From: Rhodanobacter sp. B04 | GTDB lineage: Bacteria > Pseudomonadota > Gammaproteobacteria > Xanthomonadales > Rhodanobacteraceae | DNA length: 64,000 bases | Reading direction: 5' to 3' | Assembly: GCF_002001125.1 (NCBI RefSeq) | Contig: NZ_MUNV01000026.1 | Span: 248,001-312,000 of the forward strand | Part shown: positions 37,454 through 44,553 of the stretch, piece after piece | Layout of the letters: each line of letters opens with the position of its first letter | Numbering within the stretch: position 1 is the first letter of the stretch | Program-made: the position numbers and the translations under genes | Notes under the pieces: generated by a model | What the model saw: only the letters and a program-made list of their open reading frames with translations | What the model was told of the DNA's origin: nothing | Database searches by the model: none

Positions 37454-37480
37454 GACGCACGGGAATCATCCGATGTGACA
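37454..37480 (-). promoter_or_regulatory. candidate ECF41-dependent promoter of the sigma factor gene
   Basis: On the minus strand TGTCACA (37480-37474), 16 nt, CGTC (37457-37454), 26 bp before the sigma gene ATG and 2 bp after the LpxO-like gene stop. The downstream leader AAGGAGAACGCCATG also closely matches that of the AhpD-like gene. Confidence 0.7.
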
Positions 37481-37482
37481 GT

Positions 37483-38439
37483 TCAGCGGAAGAACGGCCA
37501 TGGTGCCAGAAAGATCAGCCAGATCAGCAGCAGGATGCCAAGATATTTGCAGGCCTTGTACAGCTTCTTGCACCGGCTCTTGAACGCTGCCTTGAACGCA
37601 TGGCCCGCGCCGCGCCTGCGCTGGCTGAGCGCGAACAGGCGGTTCACGAAACCGGTCTTCTCCGCCTCGCCCTCGGTGTTCGGTGAGGCGGTGATCTTGC
37701 CCATGAACGCGCCGACCCGATGGTTGATCGCATTCATCCAGCGCGTGCGCAGTGGCCGTTCGACATCGGCGAACAGGATCACCCGGGTCTGCCCGGTCTT
37801 GTTCTCGGCCCAGTGCACGTAGGTTTCGTCGAACACCACGTCCTTGCCGTCGGCCCATGCATGTTCCTCGCCATCGACGAAGATGCGGCAGTCCCGCGAA
37901 TTGGGCGTGATCAAACCCAGGTGATAGCGCAGCGAGCCGGCGAACGGGTCCCTGTGCGGGTTGAGCTTGCTGCCCGGTGGCAGCAGCGCGAACATCGCCG
38001 CCTTCACGCTGGGGATCGATTTCAGCAGGGCCACCGTCTGCGGACACAGCGCTTCGGCCGAGGCCAGCGGTTCGCCATACCATTTCAGGTAGAAGCGCTT
38101 CCAGCCCTGCTTGAAGAAGCTGTTGAAGCTGGCATCGTTGTTCTTCGCGGCGGCGCGGATATAGCCCTCGTCGAACAGGTGCGTCGCCTCGTCGCGAATG
38201 ACTTTCCAGTTCGCCTGCAGCAGGTCCAGCTGCGGAAAGCCGCGGCGATCGAGAATCGGTCGCGCCGGCACGGCCGAGAACGCATACATCAGCAGGTTGT
38301 ATGGCGCGAAGACGGCCGAGTGGTCGACCAGCTGGCGATCGAAGCGCAGCCGCACGCGTCCGCGCAGGTGCACCAGCAGCACACATAGCGCAAAGAAGGC
38401 GAACAGGGCCAGCAGGACGAGGCGGGGAGCAAGGATCAT
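37483..38439 (-). CDS. LpxO-like Fe(II)/2-oxoglutarate-dependent aspartyl/asparaginyl beta-hydroxylase
   Basis: 318 aa. Hydrophobic helices at both ends (about 5-25 and 298-316) embed the enzyme in the inner membrane. The catalytic iron triad is visible as HRD in LNPHRDPFAGSLRYHLGL and a distal His in DETYVHWAENKTGQTRVIL, whose Arg binds 2-oxoglutarate. LpxO adds a 2-hydroxyl to lipid A secondary acyl chains. Substrate is inferred from the family only. It lies directly upstream of the sigma cassette on the same strand, with 2 bp to the -35 motif, so read-through into it is possible. Confidence 0.85.
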   Translation of the reverse strand: MILAPRLVLLALFAFFALCVLLVHLRGRVRLRFDRQLVDHSAVFAPYNLLMYAFSAVPARPILDRRGFPQLDLLQANWKVIRDEATHLFDEGYIRAAAKNNDASFNSFFKQGWKRFYLKWYGEPLASAEALCPQTVALLKSIPSVKAAMFALLPPGSKLNPHRDPFAGSLRYHLGLITPNSRDCRIFVDGEEHAWADGKDVVFDETYVHWAENKTGQTRVILFADVERPLRTRWMNAINHRVGAFMGKITASPNTEGEAEKTGFVNRLFALSQRRRGAGHAFKAAFKSRCKKLYKACKYLGILLLIWLIFLAPWPFFR

Positions 38440-38536
38440 GTCGACAAGTGAAACCGTGGCGGCGCAGTCAAGCGGCTCATTCTACTCGCTCGCGGAAAGC
38501 GTTCACTCAGAATCGCCGGCGCCCAGCGGAAGCCGT

Positions 38537-39322
38537 TCAGTGTCGCAGCACATGCACGGCACCGCCGCCGGGACGATAGCCGCGCTGCAACGCGCGCTGC
38601 ACATAGGCCACCGCACGACGCACGGCCGAACGCGGTGAACGCCCGCCCGCGAGTCCGGCGGCAATCGCCGACGCCAGCGTGCAGCCGGTGCCATGACCTT
38701 CCAGCGGCAGCCGCGGGTGGCGCAGCTCCAGCACGCCGCGTGCGTCGTAATAGCGGTCGACCACTTCATTGCCTTTGGCGTGGCCGCCCTTGAGCAGCAC
38801 CGCGCCGGCACCAAGCGTCAGCAGCGCCGCGCCGGCGGCGTCGAACTGCGCGGTGGTCTTGATCGGGTGGCCCAGCAATGCCTCGGCCTCGGGCAGGTTC
38901 GGGGTGAGGACATCGGCCAGTGGAATAAGCTCTTCGGTCAACGCTTCGATAGCGTCTTCATCCAGCAGGCGCGCACCGCTGGTGGCGATCATCACCGGAT
39001 CGACCACCAGCCACGCCGGCTGGCGCCTGGACATTTCATGCGCCACCAGGCGGGTGATCGCCGCGTTGCCGAGCATGCCCGTCTTCACGGCAGCAATCGG
39101 GAAGTCGTCGAACAACGCCGCGAGCTGGCTGCGGACATGCGCCAGCGGTACGGCGTGCGCGGCGGAGACGCCACGCGTGTTCTGCGAAGTGAGTGCGGTG
39201 ATGGCGGATAGCCCATGCACGCCGAACGCGTGGAAGGTCTTCAGGTCGGCCTGGATGCCTGCACCACCGCCGGAGTCGGAACCGGCGATGGTGAGGGCAA
39301 TCGGTGGTTGCGTGAATCGCAT
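38537..39322 (-). CDS. thiD: hydroxymethylpyrimidine (phosphate) kinase
   Basis: 261 aa ribokinase-fold enzyme. IAGSDSGGGAGIQADLKTF is the HMP-binding N-terminal signature, VDPVMIATSGARLL and LPLEGHGTGCTLASAIA the anion hole and catalytic Asp/Cys region. ThiD phosphorylates HMP-P for thiamine synthesis. The gene lies 10 bp after the PIN-PhoH gene stop, so it is co-transcribed; no TPP riboswitch was seen upstream of this pair. The ATG at 39322 gives the standard start MRFTQPPIALTIAGSDS. Confidence 0.93.
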   Translation of the reverse strand: MRFTQPPIALTIAGSDSGGGAGIQADLKTFHAFGVHGLSAITALTSQNTRGVSAAHAVPLAHVRSQLAALFDDFPIAAVKTGMLGNAAITRLVAHEMSRRQPAWLVVDPVMIATSGARLLDEDAIEALTEELIPLADVLTPNLPEAEALLGHPIKTTAQFDAAGAALLTLGAGAVLLKGGHAKGNEVVDRYYDARGVLELRHPRLPLEGHGTGCTLASAIAAGLAGGRSPRSAVRRAVAYVQRALQRGYRPGGGAVHVLRH

Positions 39323-39332
39323 GTGTTGAAGC

Positions 39333-40715
39333 CTAGAGTGCCTCCGCCGCAAAGTCCGCCAGCCGCGAGCGTTCGCCGCGCCGCAGGGTGATATGCGCCG
39401 AATGCTCCCATTCCTTGAAGCGGTCCACCGCATAGGTGAGGCCGGAGGTGGTTTCGGTGAGGTAGGGCGTGTCGATCTGCTCGACGTTGCCGAGGCAGAC
39501 GATCTTGGTGCCGGGGCCGGCACGGGTGATCAGGGTCTTCATCTGCTTGGGGGTGAGGTTCTGCGCTTCGTCGATGATCAGGTAACGGCTCAGGAAGGTG
39601 CGCCCGCGCATGAAATTGAGCGAGCGGATCTTGATGCGCGAGGCGAGCAGGTCGTTGGTGGCCTGGCGGCCCCAGCTGCCGCCGTCCTCGGGATTGGCGA
39701 GTACTTCGAGGTTGTCGGTCAGCGCGCCCATCCACGGCGTCATCTTCTCTTCCTCGGTGCCAGGCAGGAAGCCGATGTCCTCGCCCACCGAAACGGTGGC
39801 GCGGGTCATGATGATCTCGCGATAGCGCTGCTGATCCATCACCTGCGCCAGGCCGGCGGCCAGCGCCAGCAGGGTCTTGCCGGTGCCGGCATTGCCGAGC
39901 AGGGTGACGAAGTCGACGTCCGGATCCATCAGCGCGTTGAGCGCGAAGTTCTGCTCGCGGTTGCGTGCGCCGATGCCCCACACGTGATGGTTGGCGTGCG
40001 AGTGGTCGTCCAGCAGCACCAGCGTGGCGCTGGTGTCGTCGATGTGCAGCACGCGCAGCTCGACGCTGTTGTCGCCGGGCAGGAACAGGCATTCGTTGGG
40101 GTGCCAGCTTTCTTCCTCGTGGCGTTTCACCTTGTAGAACGTGCGCCCGCGCTCGGTCCATGACTGCACTTCCGGGTGCCGGTCCCAGAAGTCCTCGGAC
40201 AGCTCGGTCGAGCCGGTATAGAGCAGGGAGAAATCATCGAGTGCGCGATCGTTCTCGTAATCCTCGGCGACGATGCCGTTGATGCTCGCCTTGATCCGCA
40301 GGTTGATGTCCTTGGTGACCAGGATGACCGCGCGATCGGGATTCTGGTCGCGCAGCTCGATCACTGCCGACAGGATCTGGTTGTCCGCCTTGGTGTGGCC
40401 GTTGCTGCTGGTGCGGTGCTGGAAATACAGCCGGCCCACGGAGCCGCCACGCTTGAGCTTGATGCCCTGTGGATTGCTCAGCTCCAGCCCTTCGCTGAGG
40501 TCGTGCTGCTTGCCCAGCTCGATCAGTTCGTTGAGGAAGCGGCTGACCTGGCGGCCATTGCGCGAGACTTCCGAGGAACCCTTCTTTTTTTCGTCCAGTT
40601 CCTCCAGCACGGTCATCGGGATGAAGACGTCGTGTTCCTCGAAGCGGAACAGCGAGGTCGGGTCGTGCAGCAGGACGTTGGTGTCGAGAGCGTAGATGCG
40701 CTTGCTTCCGGTCAT
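39333..40715 (-). CDS. PIN-PhoH family ATPase (PhoH2/YlaK type)
   Basis: 460 aa. N-terminal PIN domain (about residues 5-150) with nuclease-type acidic residues D11 (YALDTNVLLHD), E38-E39 and D111; C-terminal PhoH ATPase domain with Walker A GNAGTGKTLLA at about 274-284 and Walker B YLIIDEAQNLTP. PhoH2 proteins are described as ATP-dependent RNA helicases/ribonucleases. The ATG at 40715 gives a normal N-terminus; the longer in-frame extension to 40886 lacks similarity. thiD follows 10 bp downstream. Confidence 0.9.
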   Translation of the reverse strand: MTGSKRIYALDTNVLLHDPTSLFRFEEHDVFIPMTVLEELDEKKKGSSEVSRNGRQVSRFLNELIELGKQHDLSEGLELSNPQGIKLKRGGSVGRLYFQHRTSSNGHTKADNQILSAVIELRDQNPDRAVILVTKDINLRIKASINGIVAEDYENDRALDDFSLLYTGSTELSEDFWDRHPEVQSWTERGRTFYKVKRHEEESWHPNECLFLPGDNSVELRVLHIDDTSATLVLLDDHSHANHHVWGIGARNREQNFALNALMDPDVDFVTLLGNAGTGKTLLALAAGLAQVMDQQRYREIIMTRATVSVGEDIGFLPGTEEEKMTPWMGALTDNLEVLANPEDGGSWGRQATNDLLASRIKIRSLNFMRGRTFLSRYLIIDEAQNLTPKQMKTLITRAGPGTKIVCLGNVEQIDTPYLTETTSGLTYAVDRFKEWEHSAHITLRRGERSRLADFAAEAL

Positions 40716-40848
40716 GCGGAAGTGTCCTCGCTGGTGGGGAGATGAAAGAACCGCGGTGCGCCGCGCACCGTGGTTGCTTGATGACGGCACGGTGCGCTGG
40801 CTGGCTGCCGGCAAGCCATACGGGTGAAGACCAAGAATGACGGTACGG

Positions 40849-41310
40849 TCACTGCGCGGGGATGGTGTCGAGTACGGCCTGGGCATGGCCTGGCACTTTC
40901 ACGCCGCGCCATTCGCGGGCCAGTTTACCCAGGGGGTCGATCAGGAAGGTGCTGCGCACGATCCCGAGATGGCGTTTCCCGTACAGCACCTTTTCGTGGA
41001 TCACATCGAATGCCCGGCACCAGGTTTCATCGGGGTCGGAAACCAGCGGGAACGGCAGCTCCTGCTTCGCGACAAAATTAGCGTGCGATTTTACGGAGTC
41101 GCGTGACACCCCGATGACCTGCGCGTGGCGCTGACGGAATTTCGGATAGAGATCGCGAAAATCCTTCGCCTCGTTGGTGCACCCCGGCGTGCTGTCCTTG
41201 GGATAGAAATACACCACCACCCACTGGCCTTTCAGGCTGGCCAGCTTCAATTCACTGCCGTCGTTGGTTGTACCGTCGAGCGAAGGGGCTTTCTTGCCGA
41301 TTTCAGGCAT
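40849..41310 (-). CDS. bcp: peroxiredoxin Q / Bcp
   Basis: 153 aa thioredoxin-fold peroxiredoxin. The peroxidatic cysteine is C44 in DSTPGCTNEAKDF. The position where E. coli Bcp has its resolving cysteine (five residues later) is Lys, and the Xanthomonas/Xylella PrxQ site about 36 residues later is V80 in SHANFVAKQ. The only other cysteine is C98 (ETWCRAF). It may therefore work as a 1-Cys enzyme or use C98 as an unusual resolving residue. It reduces organic peroxides or H2O2. AGGAA lies 7 nt before the ATG at 41310. Confidence 0.9.
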   Translation of the reverse strand: MPEIGKKAPSLDGTTNDGSELKLASLKGQWVVVYFYPKDSTPGCTNEAKDFRDLYPKFRQRHAQVIGVSRDSVKSHANFVAKQELPFPLVSDPDETWCRAFDVIHEKVLYGKRHLGIVRSTFLIDPLGKLAREWRGVKVPGHAQAVLDTIPAQ

Positions 41311-41530
41311 GACTATTCCTGCATGGCGGCAAGCCGCCGTGCACACGGGTGAAGAGGAGAATTCGGGAGCCGGCTGACGGCGAACGCTGCGGGTGGCGCG
41401 CAGAAGGCGATCGGATTGGATCGGCACACTGACGGCAATGCAGGGTTCCTCGGTAGTCCTTGAGAGCAAGACTAGCGCGTGCGCACCCGCCGATGACAGT
41501 CCTTGCCAGATGCCGCAGATCGCGCGATGC

Positions 41531-42106
41531 TCAGAACTTCACCGGATCCATGATCGCATCCAGGTTCAGGCCGTCGCACAGCTCCAGAAAGTCGTCGCGC
41601 AACGCGGCGATGTGGATTTCCGCCGGGATGCCGATGGTGAACTGGGCCTGGAACATCTCCGCGCCGGTCTGCATTGCCTGATAGCGGGTGGAATTGAGTT
41701 GCTCCACGCTGATGCCGTGCTGGGTGAAGAACTCCACGATGCGCGCCACGATGCCTGGCCGGTCGGCCGCGACCACCTCTACCAGGTACGGCAACAGATG
41801 CGAGCTGTTCTCACGCGGGCCGGTGCGGTAGTGCACCAGCCGCAGGCTTTCGTCGCGGGCCAGCTTGGCCAGGGCGGTTTCCAGCTTGGCCAGTGCATCC
41901 CATGCGCCGCTGGCCAGCAGCATCAGCGAGATTTCCGTGCCGATCGTCGACACGCGCGATTCGGACAGGTTGCAGCCGGCATCGGCGATGCGCTTGGCCA
42001 GTGCCAGCAACGGCGACTTGCTCGCCGGTGTGAGGGCCTGGATCAGCAGCTGGTTGTCGTTGCCCGTGCGCGCAGCCGGAGCAGAAGAGACGGAAGTAGG
42101 TTTCAA
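41531..42106 (-). CDS. gcvR: glycine cleavage system transcriptional regulator-like ACT protein
   Basis: 191 aa from TTG at 42106. Two ACT domains (about residues 18-95 and 105-185) with LIQALTPASKSPLLALAKRIADAGCNLSESRV and LVEVVAADRPGIVARIVEFFTQHGISVEQLNS. E. coli GcvR represses gcv by binding the activator GcvA; no DNA-binding domain is present. The TTG start (MKPTSVSSAP) has AGG 8 nt upstream and avoids an implausible N-terminus that would extend toward dapA. It is divergent from dapA, an arrangement also seen in E. coli (gcvR-dapA-bamC). Confidence 0.87.
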   Translation of the reverse strand: MKPTSVSSAPAARTGNDNQLLIQALTPASKSPLLALAKRIADAGCNLSESRVSTIGTEISLMLLASGAWDALAKLETALAKLARDESLRLVHYRTGPRENSSHLLPYLVEVVAADRPGIVARIVEFFTQHGISVEQLNSTRYQAMQTGAEMFQAQFTIGIPAEIHIAALRDDFLELCDGLNLDAIMDPVKF

Positions 42107-42231
42107 AGGTTCTACCTGTGGCGTCGTCCCGCATCGTGCGGAAAAGCCGAGATTACTCCGATCCGGCTTACTTGCCCGCTTCGCGAGGCGACAAGTAACA
42201 TGTGCGGCTTGATCTGCAGCGGAATCGAGTC

Positions 42232-43128
42232 TTGAACATTCGCGGAAGCATCTGCGCACTGGTGACCCCGTTCGCAGCCGGTGGCACCCTCGACCTGCCG
42301 GCGTTTGAGCGGTTGCTCGACCATCAGCTTGCCGGTGGCACGCAGGCGCTGGTGGTGGCCGGCTCCACCGGCGAAGCGCACATGCTGGAGCACGACGAGT
42401 TCGACCGCCTGCTGGCGTTCGCGGTCGAGCACGTGGCCGGGCGGGTTCCGGTGATTGCCGGCACCGGTGAAGCGGGCACCGCCAAGACCGTAGCCTTGAC
42501 GCGCCGCGCCAAGGCGTTGGGAGCCGATGCGGCGCTGGTGGTGACGCCTTATTACGTGCGTCCGACCCAGGAAGGCCTGCGCCGGCATTTCCTCGAAGTG
42601 GCCGAGCACGGCGGCCTCCCGGTTCTGCTCTACAACGTGCCCAGCCGCACCGGTTGCGATCTGTGGCCGGAAACCGTCGCCAAGCTGCGTGAGCATCCGG
42701 CGATCATCGGCATCAAGGAGGCCTGCAGCGATCGCGAACGGATTTCGGCGCTAGCGGAACTTGTGCGCGCGGATTTCGTCTATCTGTCCGGTGACGACGG
42801 CAGTGCCGGCGAAGCCATGCTGGCGGGTGCGGCCGGTACGATCTCGGTGGTGGCCAACCTGGTGCCACGGGCTTTTCGGGCATTGTGCGATGCGGCGATG
42901 AGCGGTGATCATGCCGCCACGGCGCGGCGTCATGCGATACTTGATCCGCTGGTACAGGCGCTCAACTGCGCGCCGAACCCGATCGCGGTCAAGGCCGGCC
43001 TGCCATTGCTGGGGCTGGGTCTGGCGTTGCCGAGATTGCCCCTGGTTGAACTGAACGACGGTCCGGATCGCGCCCGATTGCACCAAGCGCTGTCCAGTCT
43101 GGCATCCTTGGCGACTGCAGCCGGTTGA
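42232..43128 (+). CDS. dapA: 4-hydroxy-tetrahydrodipicolinate synthase
   Basis: 298 aa from TTG at 42232. DapA condenses pyruvate and aspartate semialdehyde in lysine/diaminopimelate synthesis. N-terminal TIM-barrel signature NIRGSICALVTPF, STGEAHMLEHDE, catalytic Tyr in LLYNVPSRTGCDL and Schiff-base Lys in IIGIKEACSD are all present. The usual G-T-T-G-E loop reads GSTGEAHML, where the standard STL is AHML, a small variation. TTG is preferred because the in-frame upstream codon at 42202 leaves a divergent N-terminus. The next gene is a BamC-like lipoprotein 34 bp downstream, as in the E. coli dapA-bamC pair. Confidence 0.92.
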   Translation: MNIRGSICALVTPFAAGGTLDLPAFERLLDHQLAGGTQALVVAGSTGEAHMLEHDEFDRLLAFAVEHVAGRVPVIAGTGEAGTAKTVALTRRAKALGADAALVVTPYYVRPTQEGLRRHFLEVAEHGGLPVLLYNVPSRTGCDLWPETVAKLREHPAIIGIKEACSDRERISALAELVRADFVYLSGDDGSAGEAMLAGAAGTISVVANLVPRAFRALCDAAMSGDHAATARRHAILDPLVQALNCAPNPIAVKAGLPLLGLGLALPRLPLVELNDGPDRARLHQALSSLASLATAAG

Positions 43129-43162
43129 TCGGTTGCCTGATTTACTCACGGAATCCCATTAC

Positions 43163-43753
43163 ATGAAGAAAACCTCGCTTCTCGTGGCCTTGTCGGCCGT
43201 AGCCCTCAGTGGGCTGCTGCTTTCCGGCTGCGGCATGTTCCGCTCGCACAAGGCATGGGACACTGCCCAGCAGGAATCGCCGCTGGAGATTCCGCCCACG
43301 CTGGACCGGCCTTCGACCAGCGATGCCTTGGTCATTCCGGCGCCAGGTGCGAACCTGCCGACCTCAAGCGGTGCCGTTGCCCGCGTCAACGATGGCAACG
43401 GTCAGATCACCGACGGCTTCGTGGTGGCCGACAGCGTCGACAATACGTACCGCAAGGTGGGCGACGTGCTGCAAGGCGGCAGCCTGGGCCAGGTGGTCAG
43501 TCATGACGATGCCGCCCATGGCTACAACCTCAACGTTCCGAGTTCGATTGCACAGCAGTCGAAGAAGAAAGGCTTTTTCGGCCGCCTGTTCAGTCATGAC
43601 AAGAGCGATGCCAGCGGCACGTCCGGCTCCGCGTACCCGGTGCAGGTCAGCATTGGCGGCAGCGGCACGAATGCCAGCGAGATCCGTGCGCAGGGCAATG
43701 CGGCAGCCGTGGCCAAGGTGATCGATACGCTGAAATCGCGTCTGGGCAGCTGA
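43163..43753 (+). CDS. short BamC-like outer-membrane lipoprotein
   Basis: 196 aa. Lipobox LLLSGC with the lipidated Cys at residue 23. The mature N-terminus has the SPLEIPPTLDRPS-type segment found in BamC's unstructured region, and the C-terminal 45 residues (YPVQVSIGGSGTNASEIRAQGNAAAVAKVIDTLKSRL) resemble the end of a BamC lobe. At 196 residues against about 344 in E. coli it would keep only one folded lobe. The position behind dapA is the same as E. coli bamC. A long hairpin terminates the transcript 12 bp after the stop. Confidence 0.8.
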   Translation: MKKTSLLVALSAVALSGLLLSGCGMFRSHKAWDTAQQESPLEIPPTLDRPSTSDALVIPAPGANLPTSSGAVARVNDGNGQITDGFVVADSVDNTYRKVGDVLQGGSLGQVVSHDDAAHGYNLNVPSSIAQQSKKKGFFGRLFSHDKSDASGTSGSAYPVQVSIGGSGTNASEIRAQGNAAAVAKVIDTLKSRLGS

Positions 43754-43764
43754 GACGACACGCG

Positions 43765-43809
43765 CCACAAACAAGAACGCCGCCTCTAAGGCGGCGTTCT
43801 TGTTTGTGG
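43765..43809. terminator. 20-bp perfect-stem bidirectional terminator
   Basis: 43765-43784 pairs perfectly with 43790-43809 around a 5-nt loop. The stem's outer half is AT-rich (CACAAACAAGAA/TTCTTGTTTGTG), so either transcript has a T-rich 3' arm. It separates the convergent BamC-like gene (stop 43753) and fdxA (stop 43840). Confidence 0.9.
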
Positions 43810-43839
43810 AAGCGGGGTTTGTTCCGTAAAGGACGGGTA

Positions 43840-44163
43840 TCAGCGCTGAAGCAGCTCGAGCTTGCCCGGTTTGCCTTCCCAGTCCTTGGCGTCGGCCGGG
43901 CTGTCCTTGCGTTCGGTGATCACCGGCCAGTCCTTTGCCAGTTCGGCGTTGAGCGCCACGAAAGCCTCCTGGCCAGCCGGTACATCGTCTTCCGGATAGA
44001 TCGCGTTGATCGGGCACTCGGGTTCGCACAAGGTGCAGTCGATGCACTCGTCCGGATCGATCACGAGGAAATTGGGGCCTTCATGGAAGGCGTCGACCGG
44101 GCAGACCTCGACGCAATCGGTGTATTTGCACTTGATGCAGTTGTCGATGACGACGAAAGTCAT
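43840..44163 (-). CDS. fdxA: 7Fe ferredoxin FdxA
   Basis: 107 aa. Cysteine pattern [14 protein letters not shown] followed by [12 protein letters not shown] supports one [3Fe-4S] and one [4Fe-4S] cluster. The C-terminal extension (about residues 60-107) is typical of Azotobacter-type FdI/FdxA. It transfers low-potential electrons in the cytosol. The ATG at 44163 gives the family N-terminus [18 protein letters not shown]. The tRNA-Glu gene lies 152 bp upstream on the same strand; the gap holds no other feature I can identify. Confidence 0.94.
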   Translation of the reverse strand: MTFVVIDNCIKCKYTDCVEVCPVDAFHEGPNFLVIDPDECIDCTLCEPECPINAIYPEDDVPAGQEAFVALNAELAKDWPVITERKDSPADAKDWEGKPGKLELLQR

Positions 44164-44315
44164 GGAGGCAATTCAGCTGTATGGATGGCGGTCGAGGAGG
44201 CTCTTGTGAAGAGTGCGGCCATGGATGGCCGCTTCTGATCTGGCCAATAGCCAAGGTGCGCAAGCTGTCAGGATCCTTGCAGACAACGGCAATCATGGAA
44301 GATTGCATAGACGAA

Positions 44316-44391
44316 TGGTGCTCCCTACGAGACTCGAACTCGTGTTCCCGCCTTGAGAGGGCAGTGTCCTAGGCCACTAGACGAAGGGAGC
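44316..44391 (-). tRNA. tRNA-Glu (anticodon CTC)
   Basis: Minus strand, 76 nt including an encoded CCA (44318-44316). The acceptor arm GCTCCCT pairs perfectly with AGGGAGC, the T arm is ACGAG-TTCGAGT-CTCGT, and the anticodon loop is CTCTCAA, giving anticodon CTC (codon GAG). A -10/-35 pair lies just upstream. It is a single isolated tRNA gene. Confidence 0.95.
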
Positions 44392-44411
44392 GTTATCCTG
44401 CGAGGCGCGCT

Positions 44412-44439
44412 AGTATAACGGAATTGTTTCGTCCGGCAA
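44412..44439 (-). promoter_or_regulatory. candidate sigma-70 promoter of tRNA-Glu
   Basis: On the minus strand TTGCCG (44439-44434), 16 bp, TATACT (44417-44412). The predicted start lies about 14 nt before the mature 5' end of the tRNA. Confidence 0.55.
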
Positions 44440-44553
44440 TGCTTGACGCGTATCGGTCGGCACCTCGTGCATGCGCTTTGTTCGCACGCGGTATCCGCAG
44501 GTGCGATTCTGTTGAACATCAGGGCGGATTCACCGCACAAGGATTCTGACTGC

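Noticed and set aside
38537-40900. TPP riboswitch upstream of thiD
   Set aside because: thiD begins 10 bp after the PIN-PhoH gene, and the region before that gene shows no CUGAGA or ACCUGA-type core.
44316-44391. tRNA-Glu as a phage or island attachment site
   Set aside because: No integrase gene, no direct repeat of the tRNA 3' end and no change in gene content around it.
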